Shown one piece after another: positions 33,420 to 45,225 of a DNA stretch of 64,000 nucleotides. Below the pieces are notes generated by a model that saw only the letters and a program-made list of their open reading frames with translations, had not been told where the DNA came from and made no database searches. The position numbers and the translations under genes were made by a program. Position 1 is the stretch's first letter. The number at the start of each line of letters is the position of its first letter. This DNA is from Polytrichum commune (taxonomy: Eukaryota; Streptophyta; Polytrichopsida; Polytrichales; Polytrichaceae), in contig OX485804.1 in NCBI GenBank assembly GCA_950295325.1, forward strand, positions 54,426,429-54,490,428, written 5' to 3'.

Positions 33420-33990
33420 CCAATTCAGTTAGCTTCCTTAATCAGATACTTATTTTTGGTTCTTAATTGGCGGTACGGTCACTTTAATTCAGTCGGGATT
33501 AATACATGTTAATTTAGTCGTCAACTTGATGCTATTTGGGTTAGTTACTTTTGCAAAAATCAAACTTCATCCACCATCCTCCATCATTAGGAGTACTATC
33601 CACCAAGTTATGACACTCTTCATTTTTGTTGGCAAGGTGGGTAAATTGGGAGGCGGCATGTGGCTATGAGGTGTTGATCAACTTGTATTGTGGGTATTCT
33701 ATAATAAAAAGCTAATCCAGCAATATTTTAACTTACCCGTGACCACTTTAGAGACATGACACATTCAACATTGAAATTAAACTTGATTTTCATTGGCAAA
33801 CGACCCATGTAGAACCTCGATCAACACCTTGCTCAACTCCAATTTTGGCAATTTCAAATTTTTTGGTCTAGATTCGCAATTGCCAACATGCTCAAGCGTC
33901 TAATGCTTGAATCCATCGGTTGGATGATTCCACAGGGATGGAGGTTTCCACATTAGCCTCATCTCATCTACTTTAGTCAAACAAATTTTG
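33420..33990 (+). repeat. Left arm of a large inverted repeat
   Basis: It matches the minus strand of 36375-37045 in order: TTAGCTTCCTTAATC, a GGCGGTACGGTCACTT-like block, GTTATGACAC, GTAAATTGGGAGGCGGCATG, CAACTTGTATTGTGGGTATT and TTGATTTTCATTGGCAAA, down to CATCGGTTGGATGATTCCA. The arms have drifted but are unmistakable over more than 500 bp. Confidence 0.85.
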
Positions 33991-35463
33991 GACACTTTGG
34001 TTAGATTGGGTGCTAAGAATGGTCCACTTTCTATGTTGATTGTCTTGTTAGAGTGGCTTTTTCAAAGTCGGTGATAAAGCCACGTTACTCATAGATTTTG
34101 AACCCCATATCAGCCGCTTATTCTAAGTTGAAATGTTCCCAACAATTTGGGTCTTGTGAGGAGGGCGGTGTCCACTTAGGTGTCTTATGGGAGCGGTGGA
34201 TGGACTCCAAAACCATTCCCAAGGCACCAATATTTGCTACAACTAACTTTATCCGTCGATGCCTTTTTGTTCAACTAAGATGTGAAATGGAGGAGATGTG
34301 TGCATCACGTTATAAGCTTACATGAAGTGCATATACAGATCGAACCATATCCCCTATTTGTGATGGTTCAACGAATTCGTTTTATGTACATGACTTAATG
34401 ATCTCAAACACTCAAGAGGCTTGAAAAAAGAAAAAGAAAAAGAAAAAAGGAAAAGGGGAAGGGGTTTACCGTATAATAGGAAGCTATAAAATGGAATTTG
34501 TGAGCATGCAATAGAAGCATAGCATTATCTTGTTGAGGGATTAATGCAATAGTGTCCATGTACTTTGAGCCATGATTATTACATAGTACATATTACATAC
34601 CCATTACATGTTGGAGATTTAGATTGTAGAATAAAGGTACATGAGAAGGTGTGTGTAAAAACATCACAGCTTTCTTTGTATGTGGGTTCCAAAAATGAGT
34701 TAGTTTTTCATATTATTATTTGAATGATATTTTTGAAGTCTTGCAGATTGAGGGTTGAGGGGGTGTAGCAACCCACATGCAATATTTTAAAGGGACAAAA
34801 AGAGGTATGAAGTATAGAGAGAGAGAGAGACACGAAAGTGTTGGGCACATTGCCTAGGCTTCCACAACCTTGGTGACCCTTGAATGACATAGGTTGAAAC
34901 AATAAAGAAAAATTTAAAAAAAAATTGAATGCAACAATAAATAGTTTTTTATTTACCATTTGGTAAGACATAGGCAATGTGTTTACTACATTGGGGTAAA
35001 ATGTAATCTACATTTTTGCTGCATTTTGTAGCTTGAGCAGTGGTTTGCCTTGGCGATAGCCACTTTTTTGTTGGGTTGTATACCTACTCACCCAATTGCC
35101 TTACATCCACATCAGCTTAAAAAAATTGCATGGCAACAAAGTTGGTTCATATGCCCATCCCAAGAGCTTTTCAATATAGCCGCAAGCTCATGTGTTAACC
35201 CAAAGTGGGACTATGGAGTCATCAACTTACAAACCATACATAGGAGTTTGCATTTCATGTTTATGTAGAAATAAGTAGGCCATTATGAACTTTAAATGGG
35301 TTATACAAGTTTACATAGAAGATTCAAGATTTACCACCATCCAAGTTGATTTCTAAAATCTAGCATGGTAAGAGTTGGTGCACACAACATTATGTGTTTT
35401 TTTTGCATGATTCAAACTTATGTTTACATAGATTTTTAGTATTGATTTTTGTGGTAATAGAGG
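33991..35463. other. Interior of the large inverted repeat, left part
   Basis: Unique sequence between the arms. Plus frame 34098-34325 and minus frame 34708-34977 are unrecognised. A/G-rich (GAAAAAGAAAAAGG) and (GA)n tracts lie at about 34425-34460 and 34817-34833. Confidence 0.4.
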
Positions 35464-35995
35464 TACACCATTTATGGTATTTAGTATCACGTGCACTATT
35501 TGCAAAGGACCTAAACTAGATGCCTAGAGGTCTCGGAGTGTCATGTCCATTGTTGCCAATATGATATTATTTTTCAACATAATCCATTTTATAATTATAA
35601 CTTTAATTTACATTATGACATTTAGTGTAGCACATTGGAATGATAGTTTTGTGTTTCAGTATGCAAGGGCAAGATATTATTGAGCATACTAATGGCAAGT
35701 GTCATTTGTTTACATTTTAGTATGCAAGAGAAAGATATTCTTGAGCATACCAATGGCAACTTGTGTTATTTGTGTACGCTTAGGCAACTTGTGGACCATT
35801 GTGTAACATAGGCATACACCTCAACACTAATTGAACATACTCATGCCAAGATATTAGTAAACACACTTGAATGTCAAGTGTCACAAGGTGACACTAATAA
35901 TGAAGTTGTTGATCATTATTGTAGCCTAGCTTACGCCTCAAAATAGGGTAAGTGACACTATTACGCATGTGACACTAAATACCATGAACGGTGTA
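35464..35995. mobile_element. TIR element with palindrome-related ends, 532 bp
   Basis: The left end TACACCATTTATGGTATTTA, GTATCAC and the right end GTGACACTAAATACCATGAA, CGGTGTA are inverted repeats of about 27 bp and belong to the type A/B terminus family. The right ~375 bp (from about 35620) recurs at 61119-61502. It contains a duplicated TTTAGTATGCAAG...GAGCATACYAATGGCAA segment. No coding sequence. It is nested between the arms of the large inverted repeat. Confidence 0.7.
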
Positions 35996-36374
35996 ACAAT
36001 TTGGTTGTAAACCATGCAAGTTGTTCTCACTTTTAAGTTGTTCTCACTTTTAGAGGTCCAAATTGCATAGCGCAGATCTATCCTAATTTGACTTGAGAAG
36101 AGACTCACTTGTGTGCCTTGGAAATATTCGAATTCTTGAAAGCAATAGAACCCAACATCCATGTGTTCTTCCAAAGTAGGTTTGTGTGTGGAAAAAATGG
36201 TAGAATCATAGTAGTGCACAATGTGTCCCATGATGTCCTTTATGTACACCTTTGAGGACCAACATTGAAGCTCATCGTTGTCTTTTGTCTTTGAGTGTGG
36301 AAAGCATAATTGGTGGTCTTTTTTAGGATATCAACTGCCATGTGGACACTCTCAAGTGGACTCCTAGCACACAT

Positions 36375-37045
36375 AAGGTAGATGAGGCTAGTGTGGACAC
36401 CTTCAACTCTATGGAATCATCCAACCAATGGATTTGAGCACTAGAAGCTTGAGCATGTTAACAATTACAAACCAAGACCAAAGAATTTGAAATCGCTAAA
36501 ATTGGAGTTGAGGAAGGTGTTGATCTAGGCTCCAGAATCAAAGATTCACTACTTCCCAATTAGGTGTTATGGGGGGGGGCAACACTTTCATCCTTCAATA
36601 TTGTGTAAGTGGATAACATCATTAGCAAATTTTGCATGGGTCATTTGCCAATGAAAACTAATTTTAATGCCAATATCAGTTGTGTCATGTCTAGAGTGGT
36701 CACATGTAAGATAAAGTGTTGCCAAATTGTTTTTACATTATAGAATACCCACAATACAAGTTGGTGGGCACCTCGCAGCCACATGCCGCCTCCTAATTTA
36801 CCCAGCTTGCCCACAAAAACCAAGCGTGTCATAACTCAGTAGATAGAACTCCTCATTATGGAAGATGTTGGGTGTAGTTTGACTTTACGCGAAGGTGACT
36901 AACCCAAAATTTCATCAAGGCGGCGGCTAAATCACCATGTATTACTCACCCACAAAAATAAAGTGGTTATACTACCGATTAGGAGCCCATAATAAATGTC
37001 CGGTTAATGAAGCTAATTGAATTAGCCTCATATACCTTATAAGGT
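36375..37045 (-). repeat. Right arm of a large inverted repeat
   Basis: Reverse-complement partner of 33420-33990. It contains a G9 run at about 36570. A 63-aa minus frame (36641-36832) lies in it but is not kept open in the other arm, so it is not evidence for a gene. Confidence 0.85.
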
Positions 37046-37400
37046 ATGTGGATGTTTATTTCGTTTGCTTTCCTTGTTCTCCAACTACTACTAATTATAT
37101 TTACACAATGAAACTTGTTTTGCATCACCAAAATTACAATGAAACATCAACAAAAATTAAATTGAAAGTTGTATCTCCCTTGGTCTAGTCATGCTTATCG
37201 GAAGTGCATATTTGTTGATTTCTTAATTGAATACATAGGTCCCTTCATTTGTGTTTGCTATTGAGTGAGTTGTAATCAAAATTTAAAGACGTAGTCAATC
37301 TCTTTTAAAAATGGGCCTTCACGATGTTTGTGTTTATATCCTCACCAAACCACAAACCAATCAAATATAGGGGTATGTTTGATAAAAAATGAATAACCGA
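37040..37400 (+). repeat. Dispersed repeat F, copy 2
   Basis: The partner of 19935-20290, with CTAATTATATTTACACAATG, TCATGCTTATCGGAAGTGCA, TATTTGTTGATTTC and AAATTTAAAGACGTAGTC. It starts exactly where the inverted-repeat arm stops. Confidence 0.75.
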
Positions 37401-37660
37401 GAAACACATGCATTCCCTATTCAGAAATGTCTATATAATGAAAAAAGAATGTCGCAAATATTCACTTTGCTCTAGAGGGAAGTTTCTCAAATGCAATGTG
37501 AATAATTGTTTGTTCTTCTTTTTTATAATTGCGAAGAATAACATAGACATTGCATTTTGATTCATTAATAGTATATTGAAGTAGAGAACTTATTTGGATT
37601 CAACAAATATGGAACACCCATTATATAAGTGCATAAGGTCCGAAATGACCCTAAACTTCC

Positions 37661-37895
37661 GGTTAATAGTTGAGAGGTATTCATTTCCAAATGGAGTGGT
37701 TGGCGGTTCAATTCCCATTGTGAAATCTTTTCTTTACTTGACGGAAAAAACTAACTAGATAGATAAGAAGCCAAGAGCCCACCCACTGCAAGGTAGTCAG
37801 TAAACCCCACCCTGCACCAAGAGGATTCTTGAGTAGGGTAAGGCCAATGGGCTCAAATTCACGTCGGATTGCCTGATGTTGGTTATTTATTTATT
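37661..37895 (+). mobile_element. tRNA-derived SINE-like element
   Basis: A box A-like TAGTTGAGAGG (37667-37677) and a box B GGTTCAATTCC (37705-37715) are spaced about 38 nt apart, as in an RNA polymerase III promoter. A body follows with AAGGCCAATGGGCTCAAAT and GTCGGATTGCC, which recalls plant Au-type SINEs. It ends in a TTATTTATTTATTT tail. The head is not a foldable tRNA gene. Target duplication not established. Confidence 0.5.
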
Positions 37896-38109
37896 TAAGT
37901 ACATATACACTAAACACCAGAGAAACCAAATTCTATTGCAATAATAAAACCACAACCATGTGATAAGCTTGGGATTTAGAGCGCCCATCAACCGGGTTGA
38001 GGAGACTAGAATGTAAGTTATTTCCATAATAGATGAGCCCCTCGTTGCCTCAGAGTTTCAACTCAAGTCCAAGGTGTATTAAAGATTATGAGTTCGAGAG
38101 CTTGTTTGA

Positions 38110-38535
38110 AGTTGACATACAAGAGAAAGTTGTAAGTGTTAAACAGTTAAACTACATACTACAAGTATTGTCATTCACTTCCACCAAATCATTCTGAAAG
38201 CCTCATCCTTGAGAAATTGATAGAAATATTAAGATAAATCCAAACCACCTAGGTGTTATATCAATTGGCTACAAAATATGGATTTCATGAACCAATGAGT
38301 CGCACTAACTTTGTTACTTTCCACATATTATGATAGATTTTGTAATGGAACAAATGATGAGGGTTCCAACCACTTCAAAGTCCTAGACATGAATGTTGTT
38401 TATAATGAACATTTCAATTGGGTTCTTTTGAGGTGATGTAGAATTTTCCTAATTCCAAGTGGAAATGAAAGAAAGAAAGAAAGAAAATCTAAAAGCTTTT
38501 ACAAATTGGTTTTGCCTTTAAAATAAACACTCACA
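38110..38535 (+). repeat. Dispersed repeat J, copy 1 (diverged partner 44770-45225)
   Basis: Shared in order: CATACAAGAGAAAGTT / CATGCAAGAGAAAATT, TTCCACCAAATCATT / TCTCCACCAAATCATT, TATATCAATTGGCTA / TGATACGATTGGCTA, TTTTGTAAYRAA.. and GGTTCCAACCACTTCAAAGT / GGCTCCAACCACCTCAAAGT. An (GAAA)n tract lies near 38470-38488. Noncoding. Confidence 0.55.
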
Positions 38536-39340
38536 ACCACTTTGGGGTTACTTGGCATAAGTGTGTCAAAACAAGTTCATGATTGGAGGCAGGCTGAACC
38601 ATGCTAACCCTTACATATTTATCCCATGTTCATTCCTACTTAATGTCTAGACTAATTTAGGGCATTTGATGCTAATTATAGGGTTGTGTTTGCTAGAAAA
38701 TATATATTTATAAGCTAAAATCAGCTCCCAACATTTTCACCTTCAACTTAAGGTATGCATGAGATAATCAATTTAGTTTTCTTAATCCAACACTTATATC
38801 TAATTAGTGTTTGGTTAGGTGGAGATCAATAAAACAATCACTCGAAAGACACGTGTTTGAAGGAGAGTGGACCATGTCTTCAAATTTCATTAGCTAAAGG
38901 TAGAGGGTGCTAGTCGTGTTAACCCACCCTAAACCCACACCTACACCCACTTCCCAACCATTACTACCTTCAACTAGTCCTCATGGAAAAGGTTTGCCTA
39001 GGCCCATGGAGTGACATGCTTAGGTGTCATTCATGGCGATGCCTCATACCGGGCCTTCACTACCTCCATATAGGGTAGGAAACGGGCTGCACTTTATTTC
39101 GGGTCGGTTCAAGATGAATTTAGGGTGGATTATCAATGCCTATTCTAGCAATTATATTCACACAAAGGGGTTGGCTTTGTACTCTCATTCTCTTGGTTTT
39201 TGTGTTGGTTTAGGGAAAGGAACAATGTTGGTTCAGGGTCGGTTGTGCCACTGGTTGGGATCGCTTAATGTTGTTGGAAGATTGGTTTAGGTTGGGGCTT
39301 GTACCACATAGTTGGTTACTTGTACCATTGGACTAGTTAC
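38536..39340. other. Intergenic stretch, no recognised gene
   Basis: The 39024-39290 plus frame (88 aa) is Gly/Leu-rich but unrecognised. Local sequence repeats TTGGTTTAGG/TTGGTTCAGGGTCGG-like words at about 39200-39300. Confidence 0.3.
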
Positions 39341-39343
39341 TAA

Positions 39344-39838
39344 GGGCCACTTCACACATGAGACTAAGAGCCCATGACTTATACACTTCAAGCACTCTCA
39401 TTGGTGGAAACGGCGGAGCCAGTCCAAGTTTCACACTACACTTGAGGAATCAACGGAGTATGTGAACGCAAAATGGATGTAAAGTCTACATGTATTCCTA
39501 CATGGCATTCAATGGATCATGTTTCATGGTCACTTGGATTACTTTCAAAAACCACCTCTTGGAGATAGGCCTAACACAAAACCGGGAGACCATGGCACTC
39601 CAAACGCTCACAACCATTGATTTATTCTATTTTATCATGTGTGAGGATCCGCATGAATAGAAATTCATTGAATTTGAATTTGGTTGAGGGCCCAATCACA
39701 TATGGCTTCACACTACACTCGAGGATCCGTGACCACACTACATGATTTTGGAGGTGTGTTGGGATGGCCTTTGGACACTTTCTTTTGGGCTCTCACAATT
39801 TCATGGGCACGGCTCTTGGCTTGTGTGTGAAGTGGCCC
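39344..39838 (+). mobile_element. Tourist-type MITE, copy 3
   Basis: A 495-bp element in reverse orientation to copy 1. Left terminus GGGCCACTTCACACATGAGA; right terminus TTGTGTGTGAAGTGGCCC. Flanks TAA and TCA. It keeps the ~52-codon frame from the ATG in the CATGGCATTC block to TAG in the GCATGAATAG block. Confidence 0.85.
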
Positions 39839-39984
39839 TCAGACTGCTGCTTCTTGGTCTAACAGCCCATATATATATGTTGTTTCGGGATTAGTGATGT
39901 TGGCTACTGATGTTGTTGTTGCTTGGTTTAACGGCCCAGATCTGCCCGTATCTTGAGGCCCATATCGACCAACATATTTTGCAT

Positions 39985-40970
39985 ATATCTTTCTGCATAT
40001 TTTTTTATCAGATTTCTTATCATCCCTTCTCATCACTAAGGTAGAGGGGCACATTCCCGCTCGAATTTCAGATTGGCATGTTCATTGGGGAGTTATTAAG
40101 GGGGAATCAATCTTGGAAGATGTGCAAAGTACATTGGAAATTGGACCAATTGGAACAATTAATTTTGGATTAATAGAGTTATCCGTAAAGTGAGCTGGTG
40201 TTTTGACAGATTTTGAGTGCACTATTCACACAAACCCATGGAAACGCAAAGTAAGGCTCTTGAATTCCGGGGCATAATACACAAGGCCAGGGTTTAGGGT
40301 CAGAGCTGGTCTGCTTGTTTTTGGATGAGAGAATCCGCCTATTCGTGGTTGAGGCCGTCATGCGTGCTTGCTGATTTTGGGCGTGCTTCACAACTTACTT
40401 AGTCTTGTTTGCACCCCTAACAGAATTAGCGAAACAGGGCGACAGAATTAGCACCCTCTGACAAAGCGACGCTAAATTCCCGGGGCGCGCTCGCAACACA
40501 GGAGCAAAAAAAAAATTTCACCATTTCCGGTCCCTCAAAAGATTTGTGCCTGTGTTTTTTTATAGCTACAGACACCTGCTCCACTTTTAGGGCCTGTCAC
40601 ATAATTTTCTCAAATCCAGGCCCAAAACCCTCTCTTCAGCTCACTTTACGGATAACTCTAATATTGAATTAGTTTTGAATTTTGGAAGGAGAACTCATAG
40701 GGGTACCCAAAACCACTCACCCCAAAAATGTACACCATGATTACATACAAATTTGAGGTTGGAAGCTATAATGTACCTCTTGTTTGGATAGGTCCAGTGA
40801 GCGGTTTAAGGACCTGAGCAGGAATGTGCCCCTCTACCTTCACTTATCTATCACTTCTTATGCACAATTCTTATGTTTCATGGGATTTCCTATCATCACT
40901 TCTCATCGCTATCTATCATCACTTTTTATACACAACTCTTATTTTACATCAGATTTCTTATCATCACTTA
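39985..40970. repeat. Outer inverted pair around the TIR element at 40174-40660
   Basis: AAGGTAGAGGGGCACATTCC at 40040-40059 and GGAATGTGCCCCTCTACCTT at about 40820-40839 are inverted. TCAGATTTCTTATCATC occurs at about 40007 and again at about 40950, with further TATCATCACTT words around the second site. It suggests an older element into which the inner one inserted. Confidence 0.5.
40174..40660. mobile_element. TIR element, 487 bp, GC-richer than surroundings
   Basis: The ends TAGAGTTATCCGTAAAGTGA, GCTG and CAGC, TCACTTTACGGATAACTCTA are perfect inverted repeats of 24 bp. If the TIR starts at GAGTTATCC, the flanks are TA on both sides, the duplication made by mariner/Stowaway-type elements. 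The interior has CCCGGGGCGCGC-like sequence (about 40477-40492) and no conserved frame. I saw no second copy in this window. Confidence 0.75.
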
Positions 40971-43289
40971 ACCATGTTTTCATATTCAATCATATTTTCC
41001 TTATATTAATCTCATGTCATGTGCCTCATGTTCTTCATGTTGCATTTCAAAAATATATTACATCTCTAACCACAACAAGATTTAAGGGTACGTACACGAT
41101 ATGGATACTTAATCACATTAGATCCAAGCCCTTAATCAATTATTGCACCCCCCCCCCTCCCTAACCCGTATAGATTCAACATCTGCATACCCTTTATTAT
41201 TGCAAATCTAACATGTGTAGAGCTAACATCCATCCTTTTAATGTGCTAGTATAAAGAAGTCCCCATTATCCTTACCCCATGTGGATATGGGAAGTACATA
41301 TAACTACATGAAGATTCTTGCATGATGTACAAATCCAATTTTTTTTAAATGTAAAATTCTCAAAACATTAGTGGTATAAGAAAAGTGGTATCATCTACTA
41401 CACTAAATATTGTGTTTGGTGTCACTTACTATAACCATTTACAATATATCTCCCTCTTCTCTATCAACAAAGACATTCTAGAAAATTAATTTCTTCATTT
41501 GCTAGAAAAATAGCACATGAACATTATGAACCACAGTTCGACATATACATGTGAGATACAAGTCCTTAATTGCTTTTGAATTACTAAGCTACACATATGT
41601 ACAAACTATGCCCTTAATCATATGCAAGTCAACTCAAGTTATTAACTCAATTACAATTGTGGCTCATAGCATGCATACACTTATTGGTGTGGCCATTAGT
41701 AAATGGTTCGTAACTACATTGGTTACATCTAGTGGTCATTATTGGCCAAATTGGAGCTAAAATTGGCCCCTTCTAGTAGTAGCCATTCATTGATCGCCCG
41801 CAATAGTGTATGTGGGCATGCTATAAGTTCATAATTCATGATTAAGGCTATGACATCAAAGTGTAGAATTTTGAATAATGTTGTGAGGTTGTTGAATGCA
41901 AGGGGGGGGGGGGGCTAGCTCACTTGGAGAGGAGTATGTTACAAGTTTGGATGATAAAAGTGAGAAATCATTCAAGTGCATTCAAGACACCACAAAGGCA
42001 ATTGAATTATTTAGTGAACCAGAAACACACTAGGATTTTTGGACCCTTAGGAACAAGGGGAAGGGTACCACGAAGGAGGACCTAGCCCAATGGGTAGCGT
42101 AGGCCTTGGAAAAGGCCATCACTCCGGTGAACATTATGAAAGGATTTTCTACCACATGTATTTGACCTTTGAATCGTTCAACCATGAAATGAAGTGTTTG
42201 TTAATGTTGTATGTGAGGTTTGTGATGTCAATAAGGTCTATGAAGAAGAGGTGGGCAAAGAAGTGGACGAGGAAGTGCTTGGAGTAACGATAACATAAAC
42301 TCAAGAAGGTGGAACTCAATAATTATGTGATGGTGTTCAAAGATGACAAGGGGACACAATGCAGTTATGGAAATGGGGGGTTGGGGGGATGGGGGAGGAA
42401 GATGCCAATGAGGAGTTTAGTATTTCACAAGAGTTGGATGGGTTGACCAAAATACACCATTAAGGTTCACATCAATTCAATTTTTTCCATAACGGCGTCC
42501 ATTCCTCGAAGGAGTCATGACACCTCATTTATAGACTCTTCAAAGTCTATAATTATGACTAGTGATGAGTACAAAGCTAGTCTAGAACACAAGCAAGAGA
42601 GATGAGAGGAGGTAGCTCAAGTAGAAGAGAAGAGAAAAGCCAACCTCAATATGACCAAAAATTAAAAGGCAAAAGGAAAAAACAAAAAAAGCATAGAATG
42701 AGAATTTGAGGGTTGAGGAACGCGCGGAAGAACATGAAGTAATGTGGGCCATTAAACGTCATGCATTGAAGCAAGGGTGAAATTACACAAGGCAATAAGA
42801 GCTAACGATCCTATTGGCAAGGGGAGGCATACCTTGCCCCATGTTGTGGTGTAGTGCATCCATTGTTAAGGTTGAACCAAAAGGTAAGCATGTGGAGGGG
42901 CATGCATGAAAAAGAAGGAATACCTAGTGAAACGCTATGTTCATTGCAAGAACCCAAGAGCTTTCACAGGGAGCGGCTAGCTACATGTCACCACAACCGA
43001 TTGTGGATGCGCACATCGGTCCCAAAACCCAAGTGGGCAATGAAATGCCTTATTCTGATGGTCAAGGTATGTTGCCAATGTTTTATGTGCACTTAATTGA
43101 AAACTATGTCATCCTAAACTACAGTTGATTTCCCTTAATTGCAAATTAAACTCTAAAATCTAGAAGGCATGCTACATTAATTTGCAAACTTTAGTTGAAC
43201 TACACTCCCACCATTTGGCATACATTAAAAGTCACCATTTAAGACCCCTCCATGTTCATGCAATGAACGGTTCAAATGTAGGTTGGTAT
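40661..43289. other. 2.6 kb mostly unrecognised DNA
   Basis: A type A terminus stands alone at 41398-41432 (CACTAAATATTGTGTTTGGT, GTCACTTAC). C and G homopolymers lie at about 41147-41157 and 41901-41914. At 42090-43130 the plus strand is A/G-rich, with frames of 60-80 codons (42090-42287, 42854-43096) that look like decayed coding sequence, perhaps transposon-derived, but show no motif I can name. Confidence 0.3.
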
Positions 43290-43705
43290 CCAAGGTCAAT
43301 CTTGCCAAAGAGGTGAGCCCACAAAGCCAAAGGGGTGTACATGGGATGCAAAGGGGACAACTCTGCAACCGAATCAAGTGGGATCATGGAGGTGGCTACG
43401 TGACCTTGCGTATTGCTACTAGTTGGGCTTTGATCTAGCTTGGGTCTAATACGCAACTATGTTGGGTTCAGGCATGTGTCCTCTTCATATGCAAGGCCAT
43501 CATACATGGAGTCAAGGGGTCGGATATGAGAAGCTAGTGGTTTTCACTTTGAATATTCATCAAATATCCAATTAATGCTAATATCTTTTTATTTATGCAT
43601 ATGTTTAGCCCAAAAGCTAATATGAATATATATTTATAATCTTATAAGCCACATAGGCATATGTATGTGCAATGGCTTAAAGTTTTGGTTTAAGCACCCT
43701 CTACC
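43290..43705 (-). repeat. Dispersed repeat E, copy 2
   Basis: Inverted partner of 17370-17850 (TTTAGCCCAAAAGCTAATAT, CATATGTATGTGCAATGGC, TTAAGCACCCTCTACC). Confidence 0.7.
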
Positions 43706-44390
43706 TTACTCCACACTCGATAGTGAACACAATTAGGAAGACTTGTGTATTCACTAAAGGAATCAACAAGCGTGCACTTTTGATCGCCGTAATTGAATGA
43801 GGGAAGGTCTGATTTTGGCTAAATATGCTTCATCATAGATTTGCAAATGCAACACAAGTTTTGATGTGTGATCCTAATCCACGGGGAGGTCACTTCATTG
43901 TCAAGTTGACACCACGTGCGGACAAAGTTTGCTACCCCTATATTACATGTCATATATAATTTTAAAATTTATGATATTTTTTCTACATATACATAACCAT
44001 TGATAGTATCTTTTGTATACATTTTTGAAAATTTTAGTGATCTTTATTTTTTTTAGTAATTGTTTTAGTTCAATTCTGTGTCATTCTAGTTAGAAATGGT
44101 ATGTTTTATGAAAAAAACAAATCATCAAATTTCGTTACCACTTTTAACTATGTCATAGGTACTGTGTATATCTACTCATGAAAAAAAAATTGATAAAATT
44201 TTGACCCATTTTGGTGGTGGAACTTACCAAAAGAAGATTTTTTTTGGTTGCACGTGGTGTTCAACTTGACAATGGAGTGATCTACCCGTGTCCTAATCAG
44301 TAGAAGTTGGAGAACATGAAAAATGAACCGATAGGCACCCATGTTCCACATACCTTACATCGTTGTCGCGATTAACATCAATTGGCTATT
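43706..44390. other. AT-rich intergenic DNA
   Basis: No gene seen. The phrase CACTTCATTGTCAAGTTGACACCACGTG at about 43890-43917 recurs in reverse at about 44250-44282 (CACGTGGTGTTCAACTTGAC then AATGGAGTGATC), giving an inverted pair about 330 bp apart that may bound another small TIR element. Confidence 0.4.
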
Positions 44391-44631
44391 GATAGAGGGA
44401 ATCATTGTATACAAACATACCTCTCATGCCTATCCAAAATAAACACTCGACCCCCTTTATGCTTGTTGTTGATTCGTCTTAAATAACCTTGGGTAGGCTA
44501 ATTCAGGGTCCTTGAAGCTAATTATGATATCAAATCAATTGAAAAAAGTAATCTTTGGGTTGCATATTATTTGAAGACTTTCATGTTGGATGAATAAGAG
44601 GTACACTTGTATGCAAAAATCCCCTTAGTCC
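44391..44631. mobile_element. Foldback MITE, same family as 11775-12100 (diverged)
   Basis: The left end (GAGGGAATCATTGTATACAA, then CATACCTCTCATGCCTATCC) and the right end (ATGTTGGATGAATAAGAGGT then CTTGTATGC) are inverted copies of each other and match the arms of the element upstream of caleosin. The interior keeps CTAATTCAGGGTCCTTGAAG and ATATCAAATCAATT blocks. A 9-bp target duplication is not clear. Confidence 0.6.
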
Positions 44632-44769
44632 CTGACAACATGCTACCTTAAAACTCGATTTGTGGAATCTTGTTGAAGTTATAGTATCAACATATATTAA
44701 CCCTTAAAAGCCCTGGGGGTTTTACCTTGAATAAAGATATATTGTAAAGTATGAATTGGAAACTTTATT

Positions 44770-45225
44770 TCGTGTTGGCATGCAAGAGAAAATTTTAGGG
44801 AGTTGATTTTAAATCACAATCGTGCGGTTGGAATACAAATCTTTATCCTTGGTCTCCACCAAATCATTTCACAAGAAAATTCCTTCTAGAAAGAACAAAA
44901 GTTCCAAAATGTATCAAAATCACTCGACCTTTGATACGATTGGCTAATTGTTTGAGCTGCATAATTTGGTGGGCAAAACCAAAAATGTTCAAACCACTGA
45001 CATCGTTACTTTCCCCAAATAACTAGTTTTTGTAACAAAGAAACAATCAAGGGCTCCAACCACCTCAAAGTCCATATCTTAGGGCCATTGATATAAAAAT
45101 TTCGATCCGTTTGCTCCAGACGGTGCAAAACTTCATTACGTTTAGATGCAAGAAGATACAAAAATAAGCAAAGAAAAAAGGTTGCCTATCTTTCAAAAAG
45201 CTCGCAACCGCTTGTTGGCGTCTTG
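44770..45225 (+). repeat. Dispersed repeat J, copy 2
   Basis: Diverged partner of 38110-38535, same order and orientation. Noncoding. Confidence 0.5.

Noticed and set aside
37661-37720. A functional tRNA gene
   Set aside because: Box A- and B-like words are present, but the stretch does not fold into a cloverleaf by eye and continues into a SINE-like body and T-rich tail.
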